DNA of 64,000 nt, from NCBI GenBank assembly GCA_002102555.1, contig MCFL01000050.1, positions 62,001-126,000 on the forward strand, in the 5' to 3' direction. The DNA comes from Catenaria anguillulae PL171 (Eukaryota; Blastocladiomycota; Blastocladiomycetes; Blastocladiales; Catenariaceae). The translations under genes and the position numbers were made by a program. Positions within the stretch are counted from its first letter, which is position 1. Each line of letters starts with the position of its first letter. Below are positions 46,925 through 57,084 of the stretch, piece by piece. The notes beneath the pieces were generated by a model. That model searched no databases. It was not told the origin of the DNA and was given only the letters and a program-made list of their open reading frames with translations.

Positions 46925-47115
46925 GGTTTTGTCTTTTGGTAACTTTTGCCGATAGCTCGTATGAAAAGTATTGTTGTGCATGTCGTTCAGATTCATCCTT
47001 GATTCAGTGTTTTGGACGTATGTACCCATTCAAGCTTTCGTTGATAGATCATGGCCCAGAGCTGTTGGTGAGACAAATCCAAATCAAGTGCACGATATAC
47101 ATTGGCGAAGGGCGA

Positions 47116-49233
47116 CTATCCAATTGCTGCTTCTAGTGCCAACCCCACCTTGTCGCCCTCTGCCTCATCCAACACTTTGGTCTCCACCTCCTCAACCCTC
47201 TCGCCCTGAATCGCGCGCACCCACCACTCAACTGCCTCGCTCTGCTGCTCACGCTGGCGAATCGTCTCCCACACCACCGCGGGCCGCCGCCGCATCACAC
47301 GGACCTTGCGCTGCTTCTTTGCCGCAAATGTGTCGCCCGCGCCCGTGCGCACCTTGACTGAGCGTGTCGCCCACGTGGCCTCGTGCGTGTCGCGCACAAC
47401 GCCCACGCGCACTTCCTGGCCGGATGCCAGCACAATCGACTCGTGTACGTCGCTCTCGAGGGGAGGCACATATGTGTCGATGAGTGCGTGGACCCAGGTG
47501 TACCCGAGAATGGGCGAAAAGTGCGACACGGTGCGCGCGAGATGGGCGTCCCAGGCGGCGCCAGTGGAAAAGAATTCGAGCAGGATGCGGCGGGCAAGGT
47601 GCCGGCGCGTAGGTGGCACGAGGTGTGCAGAGTGTAAGGTTTGGACGAGCAGCGAGGTGGTGGTCGATGGGCTTGACAGGCCTTCGTGCAGGGTCATTTC
47701 AGTGTGCAGGGCAAGGGCGAGGTGGAGCAAGTCGGCTGAGTTTGAGGCGGGTGAGTCACTGGGTTGAGTGGTTTGTGTGTGGGTAGACGTTGGCTTTGGT
47801 GACATGTGCGAAAGAATGCCCGAAATCACGGTCGAGTATGTGACTGCGGTCGGATGCAGCCCCAGATGGTAATTTGCCCCTGACGCGGGTGGAAGCAAGG
47901 ACGAGTGCGACGGTTGGGCAAGCCGATCCACTTCAAGGGCTGACTGGGCATGTTGAGGGACGCTGGCTTCCAAAGACGCAGTCACGGGTTGAGTGCGCAG
48001 CTTGAGCCACCGGCGCATGGCCGACAGTGCGCTTGCAATATCAAAGTCGTTGGCCAAGTGCGCTTGGATGGCGGCCGTCACCGAGGGCGTATCGGGGACA
48101 ACGTGGATTGAACGCGATTGGTCTGACGTTGGGATTGCCTGGACCATGATGGAATCAAACAGTTGCACAGCCGCCTCGGCATGTCCCGCTCGAACCAGTC
48201 CGGCCATCATAGTTGTCACATGGGTCGCAGAGAGCAGGTTAGGATCAAATGTTTTGAATGCGGTGACGGCTTGTTCGAATTGGCCAAGCTCCAGCATGGA
48301 TTCGAATGCCGGGTTGAGGGCACGAGGGCTGGATGCGAGAATGGTGGATCCATAAGTGGTGTAAAGATGGATGACTGTCTTGTGAATGCGGGTCGCCTCC
48401 TGTGCCGAGCGGGACCGTGCGGCTTGCGACGTCAGGCCAGACAAGATGTGGGCGAGGAGAGTATCGATAGGGAACGAGTCGTGCATGGCCGGAGGCGCCC
48501 CCGTGGAGCTTGACTTTGAAGGGTCGGGCAAGTAGGGTTCAAGGACAGCGAGGGCAGCATATGGATTGCCGATGCGGACGAGTGCGAGAACTTGATGCTC
48601 GACGAGTCGAGCAAAGACTGCCCCCGATTTCATGGCACAGCACAACTCGATCGCATCGGATTGACGATGAGTACGCTTGTCGCCAGTGAAGCGCTGCCTG
48701 TATGTTGGCCGGACATGGCATTGCGAAATGGTGCTCAACTCGAGCTTGTTGGCAGCATGACCGAGGACAGCGTCTCGCATGCACACGCATTGGCCACAGC
48801 GATGGGGCGACACACTAGAGCTGGTCTCGGGTTGCTTGAACAGCGGCGCAAGGTCGTTGCAAATCGCCAGAATGCGCTCCTGGTCACTGCGCAAGTACGA
48901 CCTCGACAGCAGGTACAGGAACCGGGAGATGAGCGGCGCCAGGCGAGGCAGGCATTCCGGGTGCGCTGCCTTTGAGGTCGAGTAGAGCGCCCAGAGCAAG
49001 TCGACATTGTGGTGGTTGGCGTCGAGCAATGCAGACGCAAAGACATGGGTCGCACGTGTTGCCCGCTGGAGCGGCGAGTTGGGTTTGGTCCTAAAGTGGG
49101 GCTTGACCTTGAGCCGGTCGAGCGGGGATCGCAGCTGGAACCGGCGGACAACTTGGGCCAGGACCGGCGTCGATGGAGCCAACGGCAATGGCAGCGGGGC
49201 GCATGTGACGGAGAGCTTTGACCGCAACGCCAT
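47116..49233 (-). CDS. Pentatricopeptide-repeat-like protein, probably mitochondrial
   Basis: A single long frame of 705 aa starts at ATG 49233. The N-terminus (MALRSKLSVTCAPLPLPLAP, then VVRRFQLRSPLDRLKVKP) is basic and lacks acidic residues, as in mitochondrial presequences. Helical pair repeats of PPR type are visible: ALNPAFESMLELGQFEQAV, HVTTMMAGLVRAGHAEAAV with LFDSIM, PDTPSVTAAIQAHLANDFD, and PTAVTYSTVISGILSHM. The family usually binds organellar RNA. The region around residues 150-215 (Cys/Arg-rich) could be an unspliced in-frame intron. The specific PPR protein is not recognised. The C-terminal 100 residues are basic (KKQRKVRVMRRRP). Confidence 0.7.
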   Translation of the reverse strand: MALRSKLSVTCAPLPLPLAPSTPVLAQVVRRFQLRSPLDRLKVKPHFRTKPNSPLQRATRATHVFASALLDANHHNVDLLWALYSTSKAAHPECLPRLAPLISRFLYLLSRSYLRSDQERILAICNDLAPLFKQPETSSSVSPHRCGQCVCMRDAVLGHAANKLELSTISQCHVRPTYRQRFTGDKRTHRQSDAIELCCAMKSGAVFARLVEHQVLALVRIGNPYAALAVLEPYLPDPSKSSSTGAPPAMHDSFPIDTLLAHILSGLTSQAARSRSAQEATRIHKTVIHLYTTYGSTILASSPRALNPAFESMLELGQFEQAVTAFKTFDPNLLSATHVTTMMAGLVRAGHAEAAVQLFDSIMVQAIPTSDQSRSIHVVPDTPSVTAAIQAHLANDFDIASALSAMRRWLKLRTQPVTASLEASVPQHAQSALEVDRLAQPSHSSLLPPASGANYHLGLHPTAVTYSTVISGILSHMSPKPTSTHTQTTQPSDSPASNSADLLHLALALHTEMTLHEGLSSPSTTTSLLVQTLHSAHLVPPTRRHLARRILLEFFSTGAAWDAHLARTVSHFSPILGYTWVHALIDTYVPPLESDVHESIVLASGQEVRVGVVRDTHEATWATRSVKVRTGAGDTFAAKKQRKVRVMRRRPAVVWETIRQREQQSEAVEWWVRAIQGERVEEVETKVLDEAEGDKVGLALEAAIG

Positions 49234-49656
49234 GATGAGATGCTATTACGAGGTGCCAGAAACTATTGCGTCGAGTATTTCATTTGGTATCTGCCTTGAG
49301 TGCTCGCTCATATTCATTTTTGGGGTACGAATACGTGTTCAGCACGGCAGCGCTGCTCGTGGTCGGTCGTCACAGTTCGAATCGGAGTCGCTGTCTCACA
49401 TGCATTACTTATTTATCATACCGCCAAGTGCAATCACGTCATGTCTCACGGTTGTTGTCATATTGGATGGATCCTTGACCTGGAATCATGCCATAAACCA
49501 AAGAAAAATGCCGATGACTACTTGATTGTCAGTACCCTGTACATTCTCTTTCACATAATCCGTGAATTCTAGGGACACATCCGCTCTACCCCTCGACCAA
49601 CACGATGCAACGGGCATTGTGTCGCGCAAGCAACGTTGACTTGTCTGTCGTTATCG
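49234..49656. other. Intergenic, 423 bp
   Basis: PPR gene promoter and 3' flank of the next minus-strand gene. Nothing else recognised. Confidence 0.5.
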
Positions 49657-50717
49657 TCACTTGTGCAATTGGCGTCGATTCCTCACGAACAGGGCAACGC
49701 AGATGAGCAGCAAGACAACGCCTCCCGCACAGCTAATCACAATCATGAGCATGTTCGAGGTGCCACTTGAGGATTGGGTCGATCCAGAGCTGCCCTCGGT
49801 GATCAACACAGCGGGAAATGTTGTGCCAAGCGTCGGACGAGCGCGTGAGGTCGGGGTTGGCGCGGCTGGTGTGGGAATCGTGACATTGGATGGGCAATTG
49901 AAATGAAAGCGAACTACATTGAGCGTATAGAGCGATTCATGCGATCGAATCAGTGCTTAAGTATCGCAGTGCAAACATGATGGCGAAGGGACGACTGGAC
50001 GCAACCGTTGTTGATCGTCTCTGTGATGAGCGTGTCATGCTCGGCCTGTATACCCTTGAGCACGCACGAGTCGTACTCGGAATCCACCTGCCTCCATATT
50101 CCGCCTGTCGGCGAGACGACGCCCACGAGCGCATCGGCATAACCAATCGACTTGACGGATGACGCCCCAGTCACAAGGACATCGCGAATTCCATTGGGCG
50201 AGTCTGAACCTTGAAACAGCGTCTGGGGCCGGTGGATACCGAAAAAGGGGGGTGCTGCGATGCCTTGCTTTGGCGACTTGTCGGAACATGTGACAAAGAT
50301 GCCAACCACGTCGGCTGCGACCATATGCACACCCTTTTTGGTTATCGAGTCGGAAGAGGCGCGGTGTGCGATTTCAAGGTCGAGGCGAGTCACAAATGAG
50401 TCGCCAGAGCACAGGGCCAAGGTGGTGTTGGCCGACGGGTTGATTGTCCCAGGACGGTCGAAAGTTTTGATGTTTGACGATGCCATGGTGTGCTGATTGT
50501 CGAAGAAAGAGACGTTCATCCAAGGTACATCCGGACTGCGGTTGTAGAGCATGCATTGAGATGTCAAGAAAATGTCAACAGTCAGAGAGCGTGTGGGGCC
50601 GGCCAAGGAGGTCCTCGCGAGATCAAGTAGGTAGGTGAAAAATGGATGATGGACTGAACCCCTTTCTGTGAGTTGTGAGTGTGTGTGTGTGCCCAGGTTG
50701 CGAAACCCAACTGACAC
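49657..50717 (-). CDS. Single-pass membrane protein, paralogue C
   Basis: Unknown family; divergent paralogue of the gene at 51187-52143. Two exons are supported: from at most 50717 down to 50054 and 49913-49657, joined in phase 1 (GTATAC...TTGTAG). The ectodomain starts around PDVPWMNVSFFDNQHT and contains TTLALCSGDSFVTRLDLEIA, GIRDVLVTGASSVKSIGYAD and GGIWRQVDSEYDSCVLK. The second exon reads FHFNCPSNVTIPTPAAP, a Ser/Thr-rich stalk, then a TM helix (MLMIVISCAGGVVLLLICVA) and a short basic tail (RNRRQLHK). The first 60 residues of the open frame look untranslated; an acceptor (ACCGCAG) lies just before PDVPWM, so a signal-peptide exon probably lies upstream. Confidence 0.6.
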
Positions 50718-51186
50718 AAATTGAAAACGAACAAAGACATCAGACTTGACACATCAAATTGGCGACATTCACCGCCGCCACACCATCATGATACATATAT
50801 ATATAGTGGAGGTGTGGGAGCTTGATCAGTTGTGACATGTTTATGTACATGGGAAGTGCACTCGTGATCAAGTGAGACAAGCCCAGAGTTTGTTGGAAGT
50901 CTCACTTGGTATACAACGGGCGGTTCACCGCAAATAAAGGAAACATCAAATGAAAAGGAGACCTATCGTGGAACCTTCGTCGAAATGCACGTACACTCTC
51001 TGCTGGGTCCCACTTGATCCGCCCAACATTCGTCTGGCGCTTCGGTCTCGCCCTCGCCGCGGCCTCCACCACACTTTTGGTCTCATATATGTAAATACGC
51101 ATCAATCCAGCGCAACAAAAGAACCCCGTCTCGACGCTCATGAATCCTCTGATCGTTGTACATACTACAATTCGAAAAACCGCAAA
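50718..51186. promoter_or_regulatory. Shared divergent promoter of the membrane-protein pair
   Basis: Contains an AT-rich TATA-like run (catatatatatatag, about 50794-50808) in an otherwise mixed sequence. First exons with signal peptides for either gene may lie here; the plus-strand frame is open from ATG 50950. Confidence 0.45.
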
Positions 51187-52143
51187 ATGTCCGCTTCAAA
51201 TGCCACCGACCCTTTGCGAACCTTCTCCCGGCTCATCGCCCTCGGCGGCAATGTGCAGAACCCGCCGACATCAACCAATGGCCTTGGCGAAGCGATTCGT
51301 GCGTCCAATGGCATGGCCCTGTGCCAAAAGCTCATCACCCGGCTCACGCTCGAAGCACGCACCGATCCACAAGGTCTTTCCAGTGTCGCCAACGGAATCG
51401 GCGCGCACTGCAGCGACTCGGACCGAGTCATCGGAATCAATTTCCTTGGCAAACCTCGCCGATTGAACGACGACCTTGTGCCGCAAGTACCCATGAACAC
51501 AACGTTGGCGCAGGTTGCAGGGCCCGACGCCATGGACGGAATCAAGGATTTGACGGTGGGAATGGGCACCGTGGTCAATTCGACGGCGACAGGTGAGGCG
51601 AAGGAGCGCTTTGCGATTGTGTCGCTCGGGTATGCGGGAAAGGAACTCAAGTTGGACGGTCTTGCTGCAGGTAACTCGAGTGCAAGTCGTGCAAATGCCA
51701 CGGCGGTGTCTGTCAAGAGCAACGGGGTGTGGAGGCAAAGTGAGTCGAGCGCTGCAGGATGTTCATTGACCGCGATCGAGGGCGTGTACCCATCCTTCAT
51801 TTCAGGCAGTATGCTTCCATTTCTGTCCTATCTGCTGTTCAAACCGTCGCTTCTGACTGACGCTAGTCATATGTTTTGCATGGATCGATGCTTTGTTCTT
51901 CCAGTTCGCCTTGTGTTTGCCTGCCCGGCGACCACCCAAGGCGGGTCAAGGGAATCACGTGCATTCATTATCGCCGCCTCGTCCACTGGAAGCACCAACG
52001 CGGAGGCCTCGAGCGGATTCGGCATCACAGAGTATCCATTTATTGCTGCCGGTGTCGCTGTTCTGCTCATCATTTCACTTGTAGTTGGAGTTGGGCGGTT
52101 GTGCAGCAGGCGTCGCAACACCAAGATGTTTGACCCGAGGTAA
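51187..52143 (+). CDS. Single-pass membrane protein, paralogue D
   Basis: Unknown family; mirror-image paralogue of 49657-50717. Exons 51187-51808 and 51905-52143 (286 aa from this ATG) join in phase 1 with GTATGC...TTCCAG; the unspliced frame is also open. Blocks shared with the paralogue are MALCQKLITRLTLEA (against LALCSGDSFVTRLDLEI), GIKDLTVGMGTVVNS (against GIRDVLVTGASSVKS), GVWRQSESSAAGCSL (against GIWRQVDSEYDSCVL) and LVFACP (against FHFNCP). The TM helix is PFIAAGVAVLLIISLVVGVG with tail LCSRRRNTKMFDPR. The start is uncertain: an open frame extends to ATG 50950 and a signal peptide is expected upstream. Confidence 0.6.
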   Translation: MSASNATDPLRTFSRLIALGGNVQNPPTSTNGLGEAIRASNGMALCQKLITRLTLEARTDPQGLSSVANGIGAHCSDSDRVIGINFLGKPRRLNDDLVPQVPMNTTLAQVAGPDAMDGIKDLTVGMGTVVNSTATGEAKERFAIVSLGYAGKELKLDGLAAGNSSASRANATAVSVKSNGVWRQSESSAAGCSLTAIEGVYPSFISGSMLPFLSYLLFKPSLLTDASHMFCMDRCFVLPVRLVFACPATTQGGSRESRAFIIAASSTGSTNAEASSGFGITEYPFIAAGVAVLLIISLVVGVGRLCSRRRNTKMFDPR

Positions 52144-53302
52144 ATAGGAAGGCATTGTCACGACCAGCAGACCAATGTGGTGTGCATGTAGAAAGACACA
52201 AAGCTGGTGGTTCGCGACACCTTTCGTTTTCTGTTTGTTTCCCATTGCAGAATGTATTATAGATCACCTGAAGGCATGTTGGAGTGGCAAGCTCTCAAGC
52301 GGACCACAATCCCGATTGCGCCAGGCGAGAGAACACTGGACGGGCAGATAAACCAACTTCAGTGGTACGATGCACGGCGACAGCGATTAGGTCAGCGTCA
52401 AAACTGGCGTGCCAAGAGCCAACTGCGAGTGAATGCTTGCTCGAGCGGCTCTATTCGGATCGGAATGATGGGATGCCGTGACACGTCTGATCGGAGGGAC
52501 TACCTTCAATTGGTGGTTCGAGAACGATTATTGGTAACAAGTGCTGGTGGCTGATGGTCATGCGGTGCGGTGAAGCAGAACAATGTGTGAATGACATTTC
52601 GTCATACATATATGTAATCATCGCAGCAAAAGGAAGGTGTCAGGATTGGCGCGAGAACAAAGTGAAACCGCGTGCGGCTGGAAAGCAGCGTTCCTGTGTT
52701 GCAGGTGGCCCATGCATGGCGGCAAGCCCACTTGATGGCTGCCCACACAGGCATTTCGGGGGGAGGGGAGGGTTTGCGTTCATCACATCGCAATTATTGC
52801 TATTCCCCCAACGTTGATGACCCGCTTTCCGTCCTGCAGTCACAGTCGCCATCGCCGCCGTCCTCGCCCGACGCCCGACGCCCGCCCGAACCCGTCCCAT
52901 TGCTGCCCGTGCTCGAACCGTCGTCAGCCAATGTGTCGATATTGCGGGCCGCCCTCCCATTCATCCATTGGCTGCCTCTGCTTGTCCGCAATCACATCCC
53001 ATGACCTTTTCGGCAGTCACGGTACTTGTCGAGCGCTCCGTTCCCCGTTCCCCGTTCCCCTCTCAGAGAACTCACTCTGATTGTCTGCAATTGTCTCGCA
53101 CTGCGCATCTATCGCCTCACGCCCACGAATGCATGCACCTGCGCCCACTTGAGACTTTCACAGACTTGGTGCACTTATTTGCCAGACTCTCAACTCATTT
53201 CGAAAACCGTTTGTTGCCCCTCCCGCGCCCCAACCCGCTCCTGCTCCAAAACAACATTGCCCTTGTCTTTGGATCGCAATTGGAACTGCCGCCGCCCTCA
53301 TC
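52144..53302. other. Intergenic, 1.16 kb
   Basis: 3' flank of the membrane protein gene and 5' region of the zinc-finger gene; pyrimidine-rich from about 52850. Open frames are Pro/Ser/His-rich and not convincing. Confidence 0.5.
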
Positions 53303-56300
53303 ATGTCCTTTCCGTATCCGCAGCAGCAGCATCAGCAGCAGAAGTATGGGCAGCATCAACAGCAGCAGCCACATACCATCCTGCAGCAAGGTCGAGGCCA
53401 AGCACAGTTCGTGGCACTGGCACCCGCCCAAGTTGTGCATAGTGCATCGTCCTCGTCCTCGTCCTCCTCGCAACCGCTGCCACCAACACCATATTCGCAA
53501 GTGCACCACGGCCATAGTCAGCAAGCGCTCATGAACCACCCGTCATCGGCGCTCTTGTTTCCTACCGAACTGTTCAGCTCGACTGTCCCACACCCGGCCC
53601 AGTCGCGGTCGCTTGTCTCGCAGTCGCTGTCGCAGCAGCAGCAGTCGCAGTCTCAGCAGCAGCAGCAGCAGCAGCAGTCGCCCAATGCCTCGCAGCAGCA
53701 GAGCCAACGGTCTGCATCGTTTTCGATTCCGCAGCCCGATACTGCGTCGCTTTCGCTGTTGCTGTCGAGTGGCATTCGGGATCCAAACGGAATGACGACC
53801 ATCACTCCTCAAACGCAGCAGGGTTTGGGCTACCAGCAGCAGTACCATCGACCGCCGCGGATACCATCACCAGCTGCACTGGATCATTCAACAGGCTCTG
53901 TATTGACGGCCGACTTGTCGACATCCCACCTGGATGACCTTGCGGGTCTTTTTGGGCCCATACCGCCACAAACGGCTGCCGCCGATGCCCCCGTTTCTGC
54001 CGCATGTCCACCAACGGCAACGCCGCTCGCCACTCAGGATCTGCAACCCAGCTCTCTCGTTCGCAAACCTCCAGCACCGGCAACAGAGCACCCACAACCG
54101 TCGCAGCAGGCGCAACCATCATCCACCTCGGTTCCTGCCGACAACAAAGACTCGGTCGACGACCACCCTCTTCCTTTTGCCTGCCCGATGGTCTCTTGCC
54201 ACCGCCGGTACAAGACTGTCAAGGCTCTCAAAAAGCACATAGTGGATCACGCCAATGCCCTCACCGGTGATGCCGACGATCGCGATGTGAATGGAATTGT
54301 CGAGGAGGAGGATGCCAACCCGATCGTCACGACGACAACATCAGGCGACGAGTCACTTGCAACCAGGACATGTTCCGTGTGCGGGCGCGTGTTCAAGCGC
54401 AAGTCGGATTGCCAGCGCCATGAGCGGTATGCCCCTCAGCCTCTCATGTTCTCATGTCGACATAGTTTCTCTTTGCCTGACTTTTTCTCGTCACAGTTCA
54501 CACACCAACGAACGGCCATTCGCCTGTGCGACGTGTTGCAAACGCTGGACACGCAAAGAGGGTTTGACCAAACACTTGCGCGAATCCGTGACTTGCCGAG
54601 CAGCGGAAGAGCTGCGCGTCAATGGCTTACTTTCTGGCTCGCCCTCGTCCACCCTCGTCTCACCACTCTCGCAGTCGCCCTCAATTACCTCAAGCTCGGG
54701 CTCGCCCTCTTCCATGTCTCCGCCCGTGATCACTCGCCGTGTATCCGCAAATTCCAAACTCTTTTCTCCTCCACATGACCACCTGGCACCTCCTTCGTCC
54801 TCATTGGCATCGCTCTCCGGATCCGTCCCAACATCTCGCGCAATGCCGCTTCCCAGCCCGCTCGCCACCCCGCCTGCCGTTTCGCGCGCCCTCGCACAGG
54901 AATTCACGGCTCGCGAATCGGGTGCACCTGAACCAGACGATCCGCAATCCACCACGTCTGCTGGTTCGCTCGTGCCTCCACAACCTACAGCCGCGTCCGC
55001 AGCCGGTGCACAGCAGTCCAACTTGCTGTCGCGGCGAATGATGCGTCGACCGGCGTCCATGATGCACGACGCGTCCTTCATGATTGTCCCTCCACAAGAA
55101 CAGCAGCCCGCAGCAGTGGCCAAGGTCGATGATCCGCTCTCGAGCCCAGGCGTTGCACGACTCGCCAGCCTACGCATCCAACGCACAGAATCGCTCGACC
55201 TATCCACGACCGACCTATCAAAACTCTCGGCATCACCTCGGCCGCCCTCGACCAGGGAAATCCAGCAGCCGCCCGCAAAGCGGCACGCAGGTTCCGGGTC
55301 GTCCGCCATCAATGTGCCCGGAGGGCCTGGATGGATGGGTGACACAGGCGCGCCCGAGCAGGCAGAGGTATTGGCCACGTCACCGCGGTCGCGCGGGCTG
55401 GCCAGGCACGTATTCGCAGATTTTACCCACGTTCCGTATGGCGCGAATCCAATCGGAACCACAGCACTTGCGCGTGCCCCGCACTCGTCGGCGACCACCG
55501 CCAACCCCTCGGCGACCACCGCACCGACAAGCGCGACGACCACCACCACTGCGCGCGGAACGAAACGCCCAGCGTCGTGGTCGCTGCAATCCACGGCCGA
55601 CGCGCTGCTTCGCGAAACGCTGTCACGGCCGGACACGGGCGTTGCCGAACCGGCGCCGCCCATGGGCTCGCGCCGCGAAATGCTCGACTTCCCGCTCTTG
55701 CACATGATGGGTGGTGTTCCACACGGCTTTGGCGAAAGCGGATTCAGGCACTCGTTTGTGGGCGTGGCACCTATTCCGCCGAGCTCGAGCTCGGCGAGCG
55801 AGACAAAGTCGACCGTGGCCGGCACTGACTCTTCATGGACTGTGGACGCCAACGGGAACCCCTTGCTTGGTGCAAACCCGTCATCGTCCTCGTCGGCTGC
55901 CACGCTTGCCGGCGGGATGCTTTCGCACATTTCGTTGCCATCATTGACAAACTTGTCCATGCTCAGCCAATCGTCGTCGTCGGTCGCCGCACCTGCGGCT
56001 GGGACCACGCCCATGGGTCCTGCGGCGGCAAGCGTTCAGCCGACCCCACCACTGTCTGCGACCTCGTCCGATATCAAGTCCCCGTCGAGCTTCATGTCGT
56101 TTTCGCCCAACTTGGGCGGCACCGCTGATAGCACCACGCCCGGTCCGGGTGCGCGCAGAGGCGCAGGCAATTTGGTCCGGATCCCGAGCCACTTGTCGTA
56201 TGCGAGCTCTTTGATTGCGTCGCCTACTTTGGATTCGTTTGAAGGTGCAGCCGCCGTTGCAATGGCAAGCGTTTCTGGACTGGGCATGGGCCAACAAGAG

Positions 56301-56744
56301 CAAGGCCAGCAGCAGCACGCGCAACAGGTCCAGTCCTTTAGTCAGTCGCAGCCGACCATGCAGCACTCGCAACCGCCGCCGCCTTCCCTTGTGCAACAAG
56401 CGCCAGCGGGCCCGGGCCAACCAACCATGCTCAAGCTGCAGCCGATTGTCAACCCCGACGGCTCAACAACCATCCGGCTGCCTCCTGGGTTTGTACTTGC
56501 ACCGGGCCCCCCGCCGCCTCAACCAAATGGATCTTTCAGTGCCAACTCAATGTCGTTGGCGCAACACCAGTTTGCGCCCGCGGCTGTCCCACAATTTGTC
56601 GTACTTCCGCACCCACAGCAGCAGGATCAGCCTGGCCAGGCGCAGGGCCAAGCACACGATTTGTCGTCCTGGACGCAGGTGGTGCCGGGTTTAACGCAGG
56701 TCGGAATGATGACCGCGCAGAATGGGGCATACATGTTGCGGTAA
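53303..56744 (+). CDS. C2H2 zinc-finger transcription factor with poly-Q tracts
   Basis: Nuclear DNA-binding protein. Exons 53303-54426 and 54497-56744 total 3372 nt (1123 aa). A phase-2 intron (GTATGC...TCACAG) falls exactly in the linker between two fingers. Residues 1-290 are Gln/Ser-rich, with CAG runs near residues 7-35 and 105-135. The first finger is CPMVSCHRRYKTVKALKKHI; the second is CSVCGRVFKRKSDCQRHE; after splicing a canonical linker HTNERPFAC gives the third finger, CATCCKRWTRKEGLTKHLRE. About 740 Ser/Pro/Gln-rich residues follow, probably an activation region. The start ATG follows CATC and opens MSFPYPQQQHQQQ. DNA target and regulatory role cannot be inferred. Confidence 0.88.
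53631..53700. repeat. CAG-rich microsatellite in coding sequence
   Basis: Imperfect CAG repeats interrupted by TCG and TCT, encoding Gln/Ser runs in the zinc-finger protein. A smaller CAG cluster lies at about 53320-53375. Confidence 0.9.
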
Positions 56745-57084
56745 ACTCGCGTGTCCGCATTAGATTATTTTTGTTCCTTTTTTTGGTTCTTTTGTTTGTT
56801 TTTCAGTTACCCCTCTTCGCGTTTTTCTTGCTTCTTTCGCTTTTTGTATTGGCACCCCCGTGTTTCGCTCCGAGTCGGCTTGCCGTTTTGTACCAATGAT
56901 TGTCGTTGAGTGGAAGTAAGTAATGATGTACATAAATGTATCATTGTCGTCATATTCGCAAGCAAGTGTGTAAAGAGTCGTGTAAATGAACAATCAGAAC
57001 AACCACTATGACAACCAAAACGAAAACAAGTCGCTTGCCTAGTAGTCGGACACAATCAATCCCCGCTTGCATGTCTGAAACGCC
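56745..57084. other. Convergent 3' flank
   Basis: 340 bp, T-rich near 56765-56840 on the plus strand, consistent with a 3' UTR and terminator. No gene. Confidence 0.5.

Noticed and set aside
54491-56014. 507-codon minus-strand ORF opposite the zinc-finger gene
   Set aside because: Low-complexity shadow of a Ser/Pro-rich coding region; no start context and no family features.
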